A program made the position numbers and the translations under genes. This document shows positions 23,066 through 34,859 of a stretch of DNA of 64,000 nt, in pieces (position 1 is the stretch's first letter; every line of letters starts with the position of its first letter). The notes beneath the pieces are model-generated. The model did not search any database, was not told where the DNA came from, and saw nothing but the letters and a program-made list of their open reading frames with translations. Source of the DNA: Geotrypetes seraphini (Eukaryota; Chordata; Amphibia; Gymnophiona; Dermophiidae). The stretch covers positions 80,112,308 to 80,176,307 of the forward strand of contig NC_047093.1 of assembly GCF_902459505.1 (NCBI RefSeq). Direction: 5' to 3'.

Positions 23066-24235
23066 GTTTAGAGGATGAGAGAAGATGTGTGGTTTTCTCC
23101 TCAGTGATCTCAGGGAAAGAGGAGAGGGTGGCAAGTGTTGAGGGGAGGGGAAAGAAGCCTGGTTGAGAGCTCAAGTTGAATCTTCTGAATCTTATTGTAG
23201 AAGAACTCCGCCGTTGTCTGGTGAGAAATTGAAAGGGGGGGGGGATAGGCAGCAAGGGTGCTTTGAGTCTGGAGTTTAGTGTGGTAAAGAGATGACAGGG
23301 ATGGAAGTTAAGAGAAGTGGTTAAGTGGATATAGTATTCTTGTTTGACCAGCAAGAGGGCAGACTCGAATGTCGTCAGCATGAATTTGAAGTGTATGAAG
23401 TCAGCGTGCACACGGGATTTAAGCCAGAGAGGTTCAGCATAACGAGCACATGAATGCAGGTAGCAGATGCGGGGAGGTGAGCCAGGGTTGGGGTATAGTA
23501 TGTCTAACAGGATATGAGATTGGAGGAGCAAGGGTATCTAGAGCAGAGGAGAGAATGGTATCATAAGAGAGGACCACTTCTTTGATATACTAGTTGAGGA
23601 GAGAGCTCTGGTATCAATAGCCTGAAAGTTCCTGAACACGTTGGTGGTGACTGGCCAGTTCTGGGGAGTAGGATGATGAATAGTGAATGTTAACAGGTGA
23701 TGGTCAGAAAGGGGAAGGGTGGTATTGCAGAATTTGGTGGCTGAGCAGTTGGAGAATAGAATTAGGTCTAGGCAGTGTCCTTTCTGGTGTGCAGGGGTGG
23801 TGGAGCACTGCAAGAGATTGTATGAGGATGTTAGAGCAAGGAATTTACCTAGAGGCGAACGAGTTGGAGGAGTCATCGACATGGATATTGAAGTCACTGA
23901 GGATGAGAGAAGGGGATGAGGGCTTGAGGAAGGAGGAGAGCCAGGAGTCAAAGTCGGTTAGGAAGGAAGAGTAGGACGTATCCGGGGGGGGGGGGGAAGA
24001 GATCAGTAGATGACTGCTACTCTGAGAGGTAGAGGAGCAAAAAGACGGATGGAATACATTTGAAAGGAGGAAGAGAATTGAGATGGTGCTGAGAAATGGG
24101 GTTGAAATCTGCAAGAGGGTGAGAGCAGTAGCCCCACACCTCCTCCTTGACCAACCAGGTGAGGCACGTGGGAGAAAAGGTAGCCTTCATAAAAGGTAGC
24201 CTCATTTGAAAGGAAGCCCAGGAATAAGAGAGCAT
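23066..24235 (-). mobile_element. L2-clade LINE, endonuclease region
   Basis: Minus-strand fragments carry LILSDFNIHVDD, a GHCLDLILFSN block and LSDHHLLTFTI, the order seen in L2-type AP endonucleases. No reverse transcriptase motif is visible, because the sequence ends at the neighbouring element at 23,065. Frames are broken in several places. Confidence 0.65.
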
Positions 24236-24478
24236 AGAATGAAATTAAAAGGCAATAGGCTCAGGAGAAATCTAAGAAAGTACTTTTTTACAGAAAGGGT
24301 GGTAGATGTGTGGAATAGGCTCTCAGTAGAGGTGGTGGAGACAAATAATGTCTGAATTCAAGAAGTGTGGGACAGGCACATGGGATCTCTTAGGGAGAGG
24401 ATGAGATAGTGGATACTGTGGATGGGCAGATTGGATGGGCCATTTGCCTTTATCTGCCATCATATTTCTATGTAACCC
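24236..24478 (+). mobile_element. CR1 LINE 3' end
   Basis: Contains the AAGTACTTTTTTACAGAAAG, GGTGGAGACAAAT and GGGCAGATTGGATGGGCCAT motifs of CR1 tails and an ATTTCTATGT terminus. Confidence 0.65.
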
Positions 24479-25074
24479 CTGACCAGACAGGCCAAAGGAC
24501 CCTTGGAGAGACTCACTCTTCCTCCTCTTAGGCTCCGAGGTGAATAAGTGACTGTTTCACCAATTCACTGTCAAATGGCTCTAGAAGAGGTCTCTTCCCT
24601 GAAAACGAGCCTCCTGTGGATCCCATGCCCTAAAGGATTCAAAGGTGGCTGAGCATATTGCTTCTGCCCTCACCCCCCAACCATGTGCTCTGCAGCAAGC
24701 AGTACACAGATGCTCCTCAACCAACCATCCATTGCAAACCTGGCATGATATAGGGGTATAAAGGTCTGAGGAGTCCCTCCCTACTGTTTTAAGCAAAATC
24801 AAAGGGTTTTGAGGCAAATAGAGGCTTTTAAAAAATAGTTGGGAAATCCAGCGACTGGCACCAAAAACAGCTCAAGGGAGAAAATTGAAAAATCAAAAAT
24901 GATTTTAAGGGATTCTGGAGGTGGTGGACCCTATTCCTTGTCCCAGAAACCTCCAAAACCACACAATCTAGACCATCTGTAGGTGTTTTGTTAAGTGCAA
25001 AATGACTAATACTTTGTTGTATATCCGATTGTTTATCGAGTTAAAAAAAAAAAAAAAAAAAAGAGAATCGATAT
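24479..25074. other. Stretch without recognised features
   Basis: Mixed-composition DNA with a poly-A run near 25,040. No gene or repeat family was recognised; it may be an old unclassified repeat. Confidence 0.35.
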
Positions 25075-25596
25075 AAAAGTAATAGTTTCCTAGTTTCTTT
25101 ATTCTTTGATATACTGTTTATCAAACTGGTACCTAAACAATTTACATTGGATTCAATATATAAAAGTTAAAAAATAAAAGTTTTACAAAGCGTAAAGGTA
25201 AAATAATTATAATAAAAGAGTTTAAAAGGAGGGACATAATGGAGACAAGATGGGAGGAGGGACATGAATTTGAATGAAAAAAAAAAAGAAGAGGTGGTAA
25301 GTGGAGGGGAGGAAGATACATAATGATAGGACTCGCTTCAACAGAAGCGTTTTGGTGAAATTCATCTAGGAGCTATGTGGAATCTGTTAGAAAGGAAATG
25401 GATCAGAGGTTGCAAGCCATCTTTAAAGAGAAAAGTCTTAAGTTTGGCTTTGAATTTATCTAATTTATCTAGAGAGTCTTCTAGGCGGAAATCGAGTGGG
25501 AGAGCATTCCATAATGAAGGGGCCATAACCGAGAAAATGGATTTATGGGTTGTCATATAACAGTTCGCGTATTGAAGGGAATTTTTTTTTTTCAAC
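25075..25596 (-). mobile_element. L2-clade LINE 3' end
   Basis: The minus strand reads FSVMAPSLWNALPLDFR and then FKAKLKTFLFKDGL, the characteristic L2 ORF2 C-terminus, followed by an A-rich 3'UTR. Confidence 0.75.
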
Positions 25597-25866
25597 TTAA
25601 AGAAAAATTAAGCTCTGGAACTTGTTGCCAGAGGAGGTGGTTACAGCGGTTAGTGTAGCTAGGTTTAAGTAAAGTTTAGACAAGTCCATAGTCTGCTATT
25701 GAGAGAAACATAGAAGCCTCTGCTTACCCAGGATCGGTAGCATGGAATGTTACTACTATTTGGGTTTCTGCCAGGTACTGTGATCTGGATTGGCCACTGT
25801 TGGAAACAGGAGACTGGGCTAGATGGACCATTGGTCTGACCCAGAATGGCTGTTCTTATGTTTTAA
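25597..25866 (+). mobile_element. CR1 LINE 3' end
   Basis: WNLLPEEVVTAV-like start, then TGGGCTAGATGGACCATTGG and a CTGTTCTTATGTT terminus. 5'-truncated. Confidence 0.7.
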
Positions 25867-26189
25867 GACTATTAAAGTCCTATCCCCCCCTTTTTCAAAG
25901 GAAAATCTATTAACGTTCCTCCCCTATAGTATCCTGCATTTTTCCCTTTCCCCTTCCGTTTTCCATTACAAGCAAACTTGAAATGTCTGTTTCACATCTC
26001 ATAGTTCGTTATTTATTCAATAGATAAGATTGAAACCATGTAAATACGACATAGCATCCAAGCACAGCAGAGATGTCTAGAAAAACTGCAAAAATGTCTT
26101 CATTCAAGGACTGTGTAGTTTCTCTGAAATTTGCACCATTATTTGTTTACTACCTGTGGCTCCCTCAGTTCCACCACAGAGTGTTCAAT

Positions 26190-27526
26190 TAGAGAATGAT
26201 ATAGGGGAAAAAAAACTGTCCCTGTCACTGCATCGTCCCCTTCACCGCCATTCCCTTCACCGCCCCATCACCGTCCCCGCAGCATCCATACAAGACTCAG
26301 TACTGCAATATTCAGCTTTTTCCTTCCTTATAAATCAAAGTTCTGGCTGCTGAACTGGAGAAAGATGTTCAGCTGGCAGGGCTTTGTTTATAAATTTTTA
26401 TCAACACAACTAATATACTACTTTACCCTGAAGAAAAAAAAAAAAGAAATAAGAATTTTTTTTTCTACCTTTGTTGTCTGGTTTCTGCTTTCCTCATCTT
26501 CTCATTCAATTCCTTCCATCCACTCTCTCTCTTCTCTCTGCATCTTCCATTTGCTCTGTTATTGTGCCTCTCCCTTTCTCCCCCCCCTCCAAATTGGTCT
26601 GGCACCCATCTTATTCCCTCTGCTCCCCCCATAGTCTGGCTTCTTTATCTTCTTCCCTGCCAGTATCTTCTCCCCACTCTCTGTTCCCCATTTCTCTTCA
26701 GTGTCTTTCTCCCCCCTCTGTCTTCCCCATGTGCTTTCAGCGTCCTTCTCCCCCCTCTGTTTTCCCCATGTGCTTTCAGTGTCCTTCTCCCCCCCTCTGT
26801 CTTCCCCATGTGCTTTCAGCGTCCTTCTCCCCTCTCTGTCTTCCCCATTTCCTTTTAGCGTCCTTCTCCCCCCTCTGTCTTCCCCATGTGCTTTCAGTGT
26901 CCTTCTCCCAACTCTGTTTTACCCATTTCCCTTCAGCGTCTTTTCCTCTCACCCCACCTTTCCTCCCTTTCTTACTCCCTGCCCCTTACCTTTGTGGCAC
27001 TTCTCCCCCCCCTCCCACTGCAGTGAGAACACCTCTTAGCTGCTTTTGCCATGCACTTGTGCCCCCCCTGGACAACAGGCCCAGTCCGACAAACCTCCCT
27101 GCCCTTTACCTTTGACCGGCGATGTCTAAACTGCCTTCTTACAGCAGTTAGAACGTTGAAGTTGTATATGGCTGCCGGAAAGGTTGTCTCTGATGCAACT
27201 TCCGGTTGCGTCAGAGTTGACCTTTATGGCAGCCACACACAGCTTCGACGCTCCAGCTGCTTTAAGAAGGCAATTTAGACACCGCGGCCACGAAGGTAAG
27301 GGGCAGGGAGGGAGTAGGTAGCGCTTTAAACTCGACGGCGTCAGTATGGAGGGAAAGAGCACGATAGGTGACCGCGCACATTACCTCCCTTAACTGCAGG
27401 GACAAGGCCATTCACCGCTCCACGGGGCGGTGAATGGTCTTGTCCCCGTAGCCACGGTGAACACAGGTTTTTCCTCATCGTTTTGGTGAGGCTAGCCATG
27501 GGTAACAGCCACCATGTCATTCTCTA
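26190..27526. mobile_element. hAT-type non-autonomous element with exact 8-bp target duplication
   Basis: Flanked by TGTTCAAT at 26,182-26,189 and again at 27,527-27,534. Ends are TAGAGAATGATAT and, reverse-complemented, TAGAGAATGACAT. The inside has a pyrimidine-rich half with a tandem array (26,697-26,945) and a GC-richer half. In the GC-richer half, TTCACCGCTCCACGGGGCGG is followed by its inverse. No transposase; the long plus-strand frames come from the tandem array. Confidence 0.75.
26697..26945 (+). repeat. Tandem array, ~39-bp unit, about 6 copies
   Basis: The unit is built around CTGTCTTCCCCATGTGCTTT plus CAGCGTCCTTCTCCCCC. Copies differ by a few substitutions. It lies within the hAT element above. 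Confidence 0.8.
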
Positions 27527-27534
27527 TGTTCAAT

Positions 27535-28320
27535 ATGTACCCTTGGTAAGCAGCATTTGCTCCCCCTCTCCCTCCCCCTCAGCAACTACCTTGTCTTGTC
27601 CTCTTCTACCATCCATATGTAGTGGACTACCACTTCTCTACTGTTTCCTGAACCCTCCTGCAATCACCAGCATTTCTTACCGCTCCCTCCTGACTGTTGT
27701 TGACTTGGCAATAAAAGCAAACTGGGCTAGTGTGGGGCCTTGAGTTATCTGTGCATGCTCAAGTCCTCCCAGCGAGAGAACAGAAACCAGGAGGCCTTGC
27801 ACCATCCCAGCTTACTTTCACTTTCTTGTCAATCGTAGTGGCGGCAGCAGCAGCCTGGAGGGAGTGGCAACAAATACCAGTCAGCATAGGAGGGTGTAGG
27901 AAGAGAAGTGTGCTGGTCACCATAAGGGAAGGGAGAAAAGCACAGAAATAGCTTCTGGCTCGACTGCCACCCCTCCAAACAAAAAATTGGGGTCTCAGCT
28001 TATAGTCGAGTACATACAGTAACAACATTCAGGTATAGTGAATATTTTACTTCCTTAGCGGGCTCATAACCTGAGTTTATACCTGAGTTTATACCCAAGG
28101 TCACAGGAGCTGAAGTGGGAATTGAGTTGGGCTTCAGTGGTTCTCAGCGCGTGTTCTAAAAAATTAGGCTACTCCGCCAGGAAAAACAGCATTAAAATCA
28201 GAACAGGTACAGTGTCCATGTCTTTCAGAAGTTGTCATCTCTCTTTGTGGTGCTCTGAAAATAAACAAAATGTAAAAATTCACCACCATATCAAAGACAA
28301 TAAAATATTGCATCTCTTGA
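27535..28320. other. Stretch without recognised features
   Basis: Contains CT-rich sequence and a GGCGGCAGCAGCAGCCTGG segment. No gene is supported. Confidence 0.35.
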
Positions 28321-28667
28321 GCCAGCACTCCCACAAATGACACATTACTCAACACCTCCCCCCCCCTCCCCGGTTATACTATCATGTTCTCTCACCTCCT
28401 GCTATCTGCACAAGGTAGGCATAGACTCAAGCTCCAGTTAGGATCCACCTCAGTCAGCATACCAAGCTGCACAGCAATATAGAGCCAACACTCCCACAAA
28501 TGACATATGACTCAACACCCACCCTCCCCCGGATATTATTACCATGATGGTGGCTGAATTGCTCACAAATAGCTCATGCTCTCGCACCTCCTGCTAGCTG
28601 CACAAGGTATGCATAGACTCAGGCTCTAGTTAGGATCCACCTCACTCAGCATACCAAGCTGCACAGC
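28321..28667. repeat. Tandem duplication, ~160-185 bp unit
   Basis: Units at about 28,321-28,481 and 28,485-28,667 share CACTCCCACAAATGACA, CACCTCCTGCTA, AGTTAGGATCCACCTCA and AGCATACCAAGCTGCACAGC in the same order. The second unit has an extra ~25-bp segment. Confidence 0.8.
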
Positions 28668-28705
28668 AATACTAAGAAGCTTTTCATGAAGTTATTTACT
28701 GTATA

Positions 28706-29046
28706 TCCTCTATAATAAAACCATGATGGACCACTGGTCTGACTCAGCAGTGACAATTCTTATGTTCTATTTACGGCATACGGCATTTGAGCGGTAAAAG
28801 CGGTTTCACTGCTGATAGCTGGCGCCTAGAGGAAAGGCTGGAGGGGTGTTGTGAAGTGTCCAAACATTCTCAAATGCTCAGGGAAGTGGAGGGGGAGCAG
28901 GGAAGAGGTGCTGCTGGCCAGGGGTGGTGGTGGATAGCTGAGGAAAGAGAGAGACAGACAGACAGAAAGCGACCAAGGAGAAAAAGAGAAAGACAGACAC
29001 ACACATCTATTCTAGCACCCGTTAATGTAACGGGCTTAAAGACTAG
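28706..29046 (+). mobile_element. Helitron-like element
   Basis: Begins TCCTCTATAATAAAACC after an A. It ends with a hairpin (CCCGTTAATGTAACGGG, 29,018-29,034), eight bases, then CTAG before a T, which matches the Helitron 3' rule (hairpin then CTRR, inserted between A and T). A CR1 tail fragment lies at about 28,722-28,765. Non-autonomous. Related ends occur at 39,043 and 49,988. Confidence 0.6.
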
Positions 29047-29047
29047 T

Positions 29048-29541
29048 GCTTTACTATATTCAATTTTATGCTAAAACCATAATCCATCAAGCCTTTGTTT
29101 TGTTAAACACATAATAAATTAATACACACAAAATAATATCAACCACTTTTTTAGGGGTGTTAAATATAATACACTGTCAGTTTGATTCAAGTAGTGGTCT
29201 TAGCTTCATAGACCCTCAAACGTCTCCAATAACCATTCTGGTTGCGACACCTCATTACAGAGTCTGCAGTCATACATGGTGCAAACAGGGCTGTTAATAT
29301 CAATGGTTTACATTTATATCCTGTATTTCCTACAAAAAAGCCAGAGTCATATAGAATTTTTTTTTTTTTTAATTGTAGCACCAAAAGCATGCAGCACTGT
29401 GCACAAGCATGTGCTATTCTGCTATGGCAAGTGCTCACCACATAAAACTCACAATGGATTAGCTTGCCTTGCTATTCATGCCACTCGATCATAATTCTCT
29501 CACACATGACCTTCTTCCTAAATCCGAGACACACATGCAAG
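29048..29541. other. Stretch without recognised features
   Basis: AT-rich with a poly-T run near 29,358. No coding or repeat signal recognised. Confidence 0.4.
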
Positions 29542-29910
29542 TATGAAGGGCATAGAGAAAGTGAAGAGGGACAGATTCTTCAAATTTTCAAAAACTACAA
29601 GAACAAGAGGGCATTCGGAAAAATTAAGAGAGGACGGATTCAGAACCAATGCTAGGAAGTTCTTCTTCACCCAAAGGGTGGTGGACACCTGGAATGCGCT
29701 TCCAGAGGGTGTGATAGGACAGAGTATGGTATTGGGGTTCAAGAAAGGATTAGATAATTTCCTGAAGGAAAAGGGTATAGATAGAGGATTACTATACAGG
29801 TCCTGGACCCGATGGGCCACCGCGTGAGCGGACTGCTGGGTGTGATGGACTGCTGGGTGTGATGGACCTCTGGTCTGACCCAGCAGAGGCACTGCTTATG
29901 TTCTTATTCT
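29542..29910 (+). mobile_element. CR1 LINE 3' end
   Basis: Reads TRGHSEKLREDGFRTNARKF, TQRVVDTWNALPEG and LDNFLKEKGI, then ends with GCACTGCTTATGTTCTTAT. A short stretch (GACTGCTGGGTGTGATGG) is duplicated near 29,830-29,860. Confidence 0.8.
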
Positions 29911-30239
29911 GCTATAATAAATGCTCTCCCAAAAGAGCTTACAAATAGAAAACCACATTATTTCAGACTTACCCAGCAGAAGCCCTTCAGAGTACTTTCC
30001 CTTCTACAACACTTCAACCAAGTGCTAGCTAGAAGAGGTGTAACTGCAGTATCTGACAAATTCTAATACATTCTGAATTTTCATATGTGCATTACACACA
30101 AATTGAACATCAAAACAGTATGCGTTTCCTGCTGTGGCATTCCATTTCTTTTTGCCAAGAGGACGAGAGCAACATGGATGCAATCAATTGTATCATTTGG
30201 CATAGCAGAAGATTAAAACAAATCCTCTCCCTGATGTTT

Positions 30240-30546
30240 AATAAAATTACTTACTATATACCACCTTTCCTAAGGTCAAGGCAGTGAGACAGAAAATAAA
30301 TTCCAAATTTTTTTTTAAACAAAAAGGATAGAAATTATTCAACTTAAAAATCACATACATTATACTAAAGGACAGTTAAAAAAATTACAAGACAACATCA
30401 TTAATAGTGTATAACAATATTAGACTAATAGTTAATCTACAAGACCCAACCAACAGTCCTCAATCAGATGGACCATACACCTGAATAAAGAGATATGTCT
30501 TCAATACTCCTTTAAAAGTTGGAAAAGAGATCAACCCCTTAACAGT
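30240..30546 (-). mobile_element. L2-type LINE 3'UTR
   Basis: TTACTATATACCACCTTTCC followed by AT-rich sequence and TAAAGAGATATGTCTTCAAT is the reverse complement of an L2-like 3' region. No protein motif is left. Confidence 0.4.
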
Positions 30547-30605
30547 ATGAAAATGGGCAGACTGGATGGGCCATTTGGCCTTTTGTCTGCCATCATGTTT
30601 CTCTG
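30547..30605 (+). mobile_element. CR1 LINE terminal fragment
   Basis: TGGGCAGACTGGATGGGCCA then CTGCCATCATGTTTCTCTG, the last part of a CR1 3'UTR. Confidence 0.6.
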
Positions 30606-31477
30606 TTTCATTTTTTGCTATCATGTATGCTGAGGATAATAAATATAGCTCTCAACATAGCAATCTGATAAAATGTCTTGAATGTCTAATCCATTCTAGC
30701 AACAATAGCTACTGAATTTAAGAATAATCCAATCGCTAAGAGAATCATTCAGAATTTTTCAGAGCAGAATTGCCCTAGAACTGTCTGTACCCACTGACCA
30801 CATCTGTCTCTGGAAATCCCAGAGTTGCCCTCAAGTCAAAATGCACTTGCTCAATTTTTTTTAATGTTTAGTAGTTTTTAGCATAAAATATTAACAATTC
30901 TATTCAGTCTACCCAAAATATACAAACAATTCCAAGGTGCAAGAAGTAGGTATTTAACAGATAACACTTGCTGGAAAATACTTTAACAATTAAAGAGAGC
31001 AATCAGCCAAGGGAAAAATCTAGGAGCAAATCAAGTATACAGCGAGTCAAAGCACTGAACTGCCTAGTTGATACCTTGAAAATCTCATTAGAGTGGGTAA
31101 AAAGAACACAAATTGCAAACTTGTTCATTCAGTGCAACACACTGGATACAAGAATATCCAATTCAAGGTCAAAACCCACAACAATTTTACACACTACTCA
31201 GGTACTTCATAAATGAGACTGCATAAATACTACTGAATTGGGTGCCACCTAATGTTTAAGGAGTCGAAGGCAATGTAAATCAGATGCCAATATTAATATT
31301 GACCTTAAATGGTTCAAGCCTGACAGCATGATCCTCTTACCTCCTCCCTCTCTGCCTCTCTTTTCTAGATTTTGCTGACCTAATTCTTGCATTAATCAGC
31401 AAACGGTATGCAAGTCAGGGTTGTGGAGTTGACACACCAAATCTTCGACTAAGACTCCTATTATTCTATTTTTTTTT
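30606..31477. other. Stretch without recognised features
   Basis: AT-rich intronic DNA. The only open frame over 80 codons (30,968-31,216) has no family motif and is taken as chance. Confidence 0.4.
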
Positions 31478-32385
31478 TAGGTATATTAAAAGCAAGAAGA
31501 TTGGAAGAGAATTGGTTGGACCGCTAGACAACCGAGGGATAAAAGGGGCTCTCAAGGAAGACAAGGCCATAGCAGAGAGATTAAATTAATTCTTTTGCTT
31601 CAGTCTTCACTGAGGAAGACGTGAAGGAGTTACCAATGCCAGAAATGGTATTCAATTCTGATGAATCAGAGACACTCATACATATTTCTAATGGGTCAAT
31701 TTGATAAATTAAACAGTAGCAAATCACCTGGACTGGATGGTGTACATCCCAGAGTGCTGATAGAATCGAAAAATGAACTTGCAGAGCTATTGTTAGTAAT
31801 TTTTCTTTAAAATCCAGCATAGTACCTGAAGACTGGAGGGTGGCCAATGTGACGCCGATTTTTAAAAGGGGTTCCAGAGGTAATCTGGGAAATTACAGAC
31901 CGGCAAGTCTGATGGTGCCGGGCAAAATGGTAGAAACTATTACAAAGAACATATACATAAGCATGACAGAACATATACATAAGCATGGCTTAATGAGAGA
32001 AAGCCAATATGAATTTAGTCAATGGAAATTTTGCTTCACCAAATCTACTGAATTTCTTTGAAGGGGTGAAATGAACATGTGGATTAAGGCGAACCGGTTG
32101 ATATTGTGTATTTGGATTTTCAAAAGGCATTTGACAAAGTACCTCATGAAAGACTTCTGAAGAAATTAGAAAGTCATGGGATAGGAGGTAATGTCTTTTT
32201 ATGGCTTAAGAACTGGTTGAAAAACAGAAAACAGAGAGTAGGTTTAAATGGTCAATATTCTCAATGGAGAAGGGTTTAAAAAAGGCTTGGATAATTTCAT
32301 CGCTCTATGGTACAGCCGCAACTTGAATACTGTGTGCAGTTCTGGTTGCCGTATCTCAAAAAAAGATATAGAGCAATTAGGGGGT
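31478..32385 (+). mobile_element. CR1-like LINE, decayed reverse transcriptase region
   Basis: Broken plus-strand frames give KIGRELVGPLDNRGIKG, SPGLDGVHPRVL, DWRVANVTPIFKRGSRG, GNYRPASL and VYLDFQKAFDKVPHERLLKK. The segment with the polymerase catalytic block is deleted, and the copy jumps near 32,270 to the C-terminal LEYCVQFW-like region. Older than the other CR1 copies. Confidence 0.7.
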
Positions 32386-32813
32386 GAATGCAAAGACTGA
32401 AATTACACAAAATAAAACATGAGCAAAAAAGACAAACTCCTACAGCTTGGCTTGTAAGAAGAACTGATGTTCTCAGGGACTGTGATGAGGCAAGAGTAGG
32501 AGGGGTTTAAGCCTCTGAAGTTTGAGGCTTTCTACACAGTCCTGACAGGTAGAGAGAAATAATCTACTGGTCCTGGAATAAAGTGGGATGATACATAGGC
32601 CATTGGTTAGGTATTCTGCAACAATCTTCCTTCCAGCTTTTCCCTGCAGCTCTACATCTGGAAGATTTCAACTCCGATGTGTAAGTAGGGCTGAAAAGAA
32701 TATTGGGGGTGCCCTAACACCCACAAATCTGATGCCTATGTATTCTATAATTTTAAAATATAAATCACTGCAAGTCAAGGACATTAGTTTTTCACTCCTT
32801 ATATATTGCTCTA
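32386..32813. other. Stretch without recognised features
   Basis: No gene or repeat family recognised between two CR1 fragments. Confidence 0.35.
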
Positions 32814-32935
32814 AGAACATAAGAAGAACCAGACCAATGATCCATCTAGCCCAGTATCCTGTTTCCAATAGTAACTAATGCAGGTCAAAAATATCTAGCA
32901 GAAACCAAACATATTAACCCCTCCTCCATATTAAT
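32814..32935 (-). mobile_element. CR1 LINE 3' tail
   Basis: Begins AAGAACATAAGAAGAACCAG and continues with ATCCATCTAGCCCAGTATCC, the reverse complement of the CR1 tail seen at 25.8 kb. Confidence 0.6.
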
Positions 32936-33852
32936 GGATTTAGGATTTGTGGATTCAGTTATGCACGAGTCTCTAATGCCTGCCTCCTGGACCCATCCAC
33001 AGCTTACCTTTAAAGCCCTGCTTGTCTAGCGATGAAGAGGGGCAGGAGAGATCTTCCTACACTCCTGCCCTGTGCAGATCTGCTATCAAAAATGGCTGCC
33101 TCAAGTTCCAGCAAAGGTCTCAGTAGGGTGGTCCACAGTAGTACACAAAAAAAAAAAAAATCAACCATTAAATCTCGTCTCCACAATGCTTATTTTTGTC
33201 CACTTGGTATGTTTTACTCATGTGTCAAATTTCAGCTTGATTAGATAATATTTAGAGGTCACCCCAGCAAGCACTGTTTGCTTGTGTTGTGTATGTGGGT
33301 GATTGCGCATAATTAGTTTGTATGGCATCTGGTTTGTAATCTGTACCCGAAAACTGGTTCCTTGGGAAGTCAGTCTGTCAGCTGTAAACTGCTAGACTGC
33401 CACATAGACTGGAAGTTCTTATTCAGAGCACAATTTTAGATGACAGCACGATGACTCCTCATGTAACTGACTTGGCTTTGTTTGTCAATCTTGTGTATAT
33501 TTGATAGTGGAATGTATCGCCAATGTGAATGAGGGTTCTATACAATGACTTTACACTGCTGTCTACTCTCAACACATATCCGAATAAAACAGTTGCAAAC
33601 AAGGCGCTCACAGTCATTTCCAGACATCTATGGTTTCTGCCTGAGCACCTAGCAGCACTTGCCTTTTTTGTTGACAGAACTGCACCAGAAACCAAGCTAT
33701 GAATGGTGCAAGAGTCCACTGTTGCCAGACATTCTACACGTGTACAGATGAAACAGAACCTATGACCTCTGAAAGTCTTGTAACAGAGAACACGGTCATT
33801 TTTTGATCTTTTGACATAAGGAAGATCAACAAAAACAAAAATATTCTTGAAG
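32936..33852. other. Unassigned stretch
   Basis: Contains a 132-codon minus-strand open frame (33,459-33,857) that runs into the next CR1 tail and has no motif I can place. It may be a decayed transposon but cannot be named. Confidence 0.3.
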
Positions 33853-34790
33853 AACATAAGAACATAAGCAGTGCCTCCACCGGGTCAGACCATAGGCCCA
33901 TCCTGCCCGGCAGTCCGCCCCCGCGGCGGCCCAACAGGTCACGACCTGTCTGAATCACCAGAAGGGGCCCCCTTGCCACCTTGGTTTCTCATTGAAGTCC
34001 TATTTTCCCATTGAAGTCCTAACCCTCCGGTCTTGCACATGCACGACCTGGTTGGCTTTCTATACTTATTACCTGGTTAGCTTTCTATACTTGTGTTACA
34101 TCCCAGCACATCTCTCAGTATCCCACAATCCCTTTATCCCTCAGGAATCCGTCCAAACCCTGTTTAAATCCCTGTACCGTACTCTGCCTGATCACTTCCT
34201 CCGGTAGCGCATTCCAAGTGTCCACGACCCTTTGGGTGAAGAAAAACTTCCTTGCATTTGTTTTGAACCTATCTCCCTTCAGTTTCTCCGAATGCCCCCT
34301 CGTACCTGTTGTCCCCCTCAGTCTGAAGAATCTGTCCCTATCCACCCTCTCTATGCCCCTCATGATCTTGATCATGATCTTGAAGGTCTCTATCATATCT
34401 CCCCTGAGCCTCCTCTTTTCCAGAGAGAAGAGCCCCAGCCTATCCAACCTCTCGGAGTATGGGCAGTGTTCTAGCCCTCTTACCAGTTTCGTTGCTCTCC
34501 TTTGGACTTTCTCAAGTACCGCCATGTCCTTCTTGAGGTGCGGCGACCAATACTGAACGCAGTATTCCAAATGTGGACGTACCATCGCTCGATACAATGG
34601 CTTGATGACTTCCCGCGTCCTGGTTGTTATGCCTGGTGGGTTATCCTTTATGATGCCCAGCATCCTGTTGGCTTTTTTCGAGGCTGCTGCGCACTGTGCA
34701 GATGGCTTCAGTGATGCATCCACCAGTACACCCAAGTCTCTCTCAAGTCTGCTGTCTCCCAACAATGCCCCCCCCCCCCAATTTGTAGTT
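33853..34790 (-). mobile_element. CR1 LINE, ORF2 C-terminus and 3' end
   Basis: A minus-strand open frame of more than 200 codons reads RLERDLGVLVDASLKPSAQC, VIKPLYRAMVRPHLEYC, RRLRGDMIETFKI and FFTQRVVDTWNALPEEVI. The 3' end is at 33,853 (AAGAACATAAGAACATAAGC on the plus strand). Only a small inserted repeat near 34,365 disturbs it. It looks fairly young but is 5'-truncated at a poly-C run near 34,770. Confidence 0.85.
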
Positions 34791-34859
34791 GAACAACTAC
34801 ACCCTATAGAGTGGACTGACGATCCAGTTTTCAAGGAACTTTGGAATCGGGATTCCAAA

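Noticed and set aside
26471-27115. 214-codon plus-strand open frame with repeats like SFSPLCLPH
   Set aside because: It is the translation of the 39-bp tandem array. All three plus frames are open there, which is typical of low-complexity DNA.
33459-33857. 132-codon minus-strand open frame
   Set aside because: It runs into a CR1 tail and shows no motif I can name. Left as unassigned sequence.
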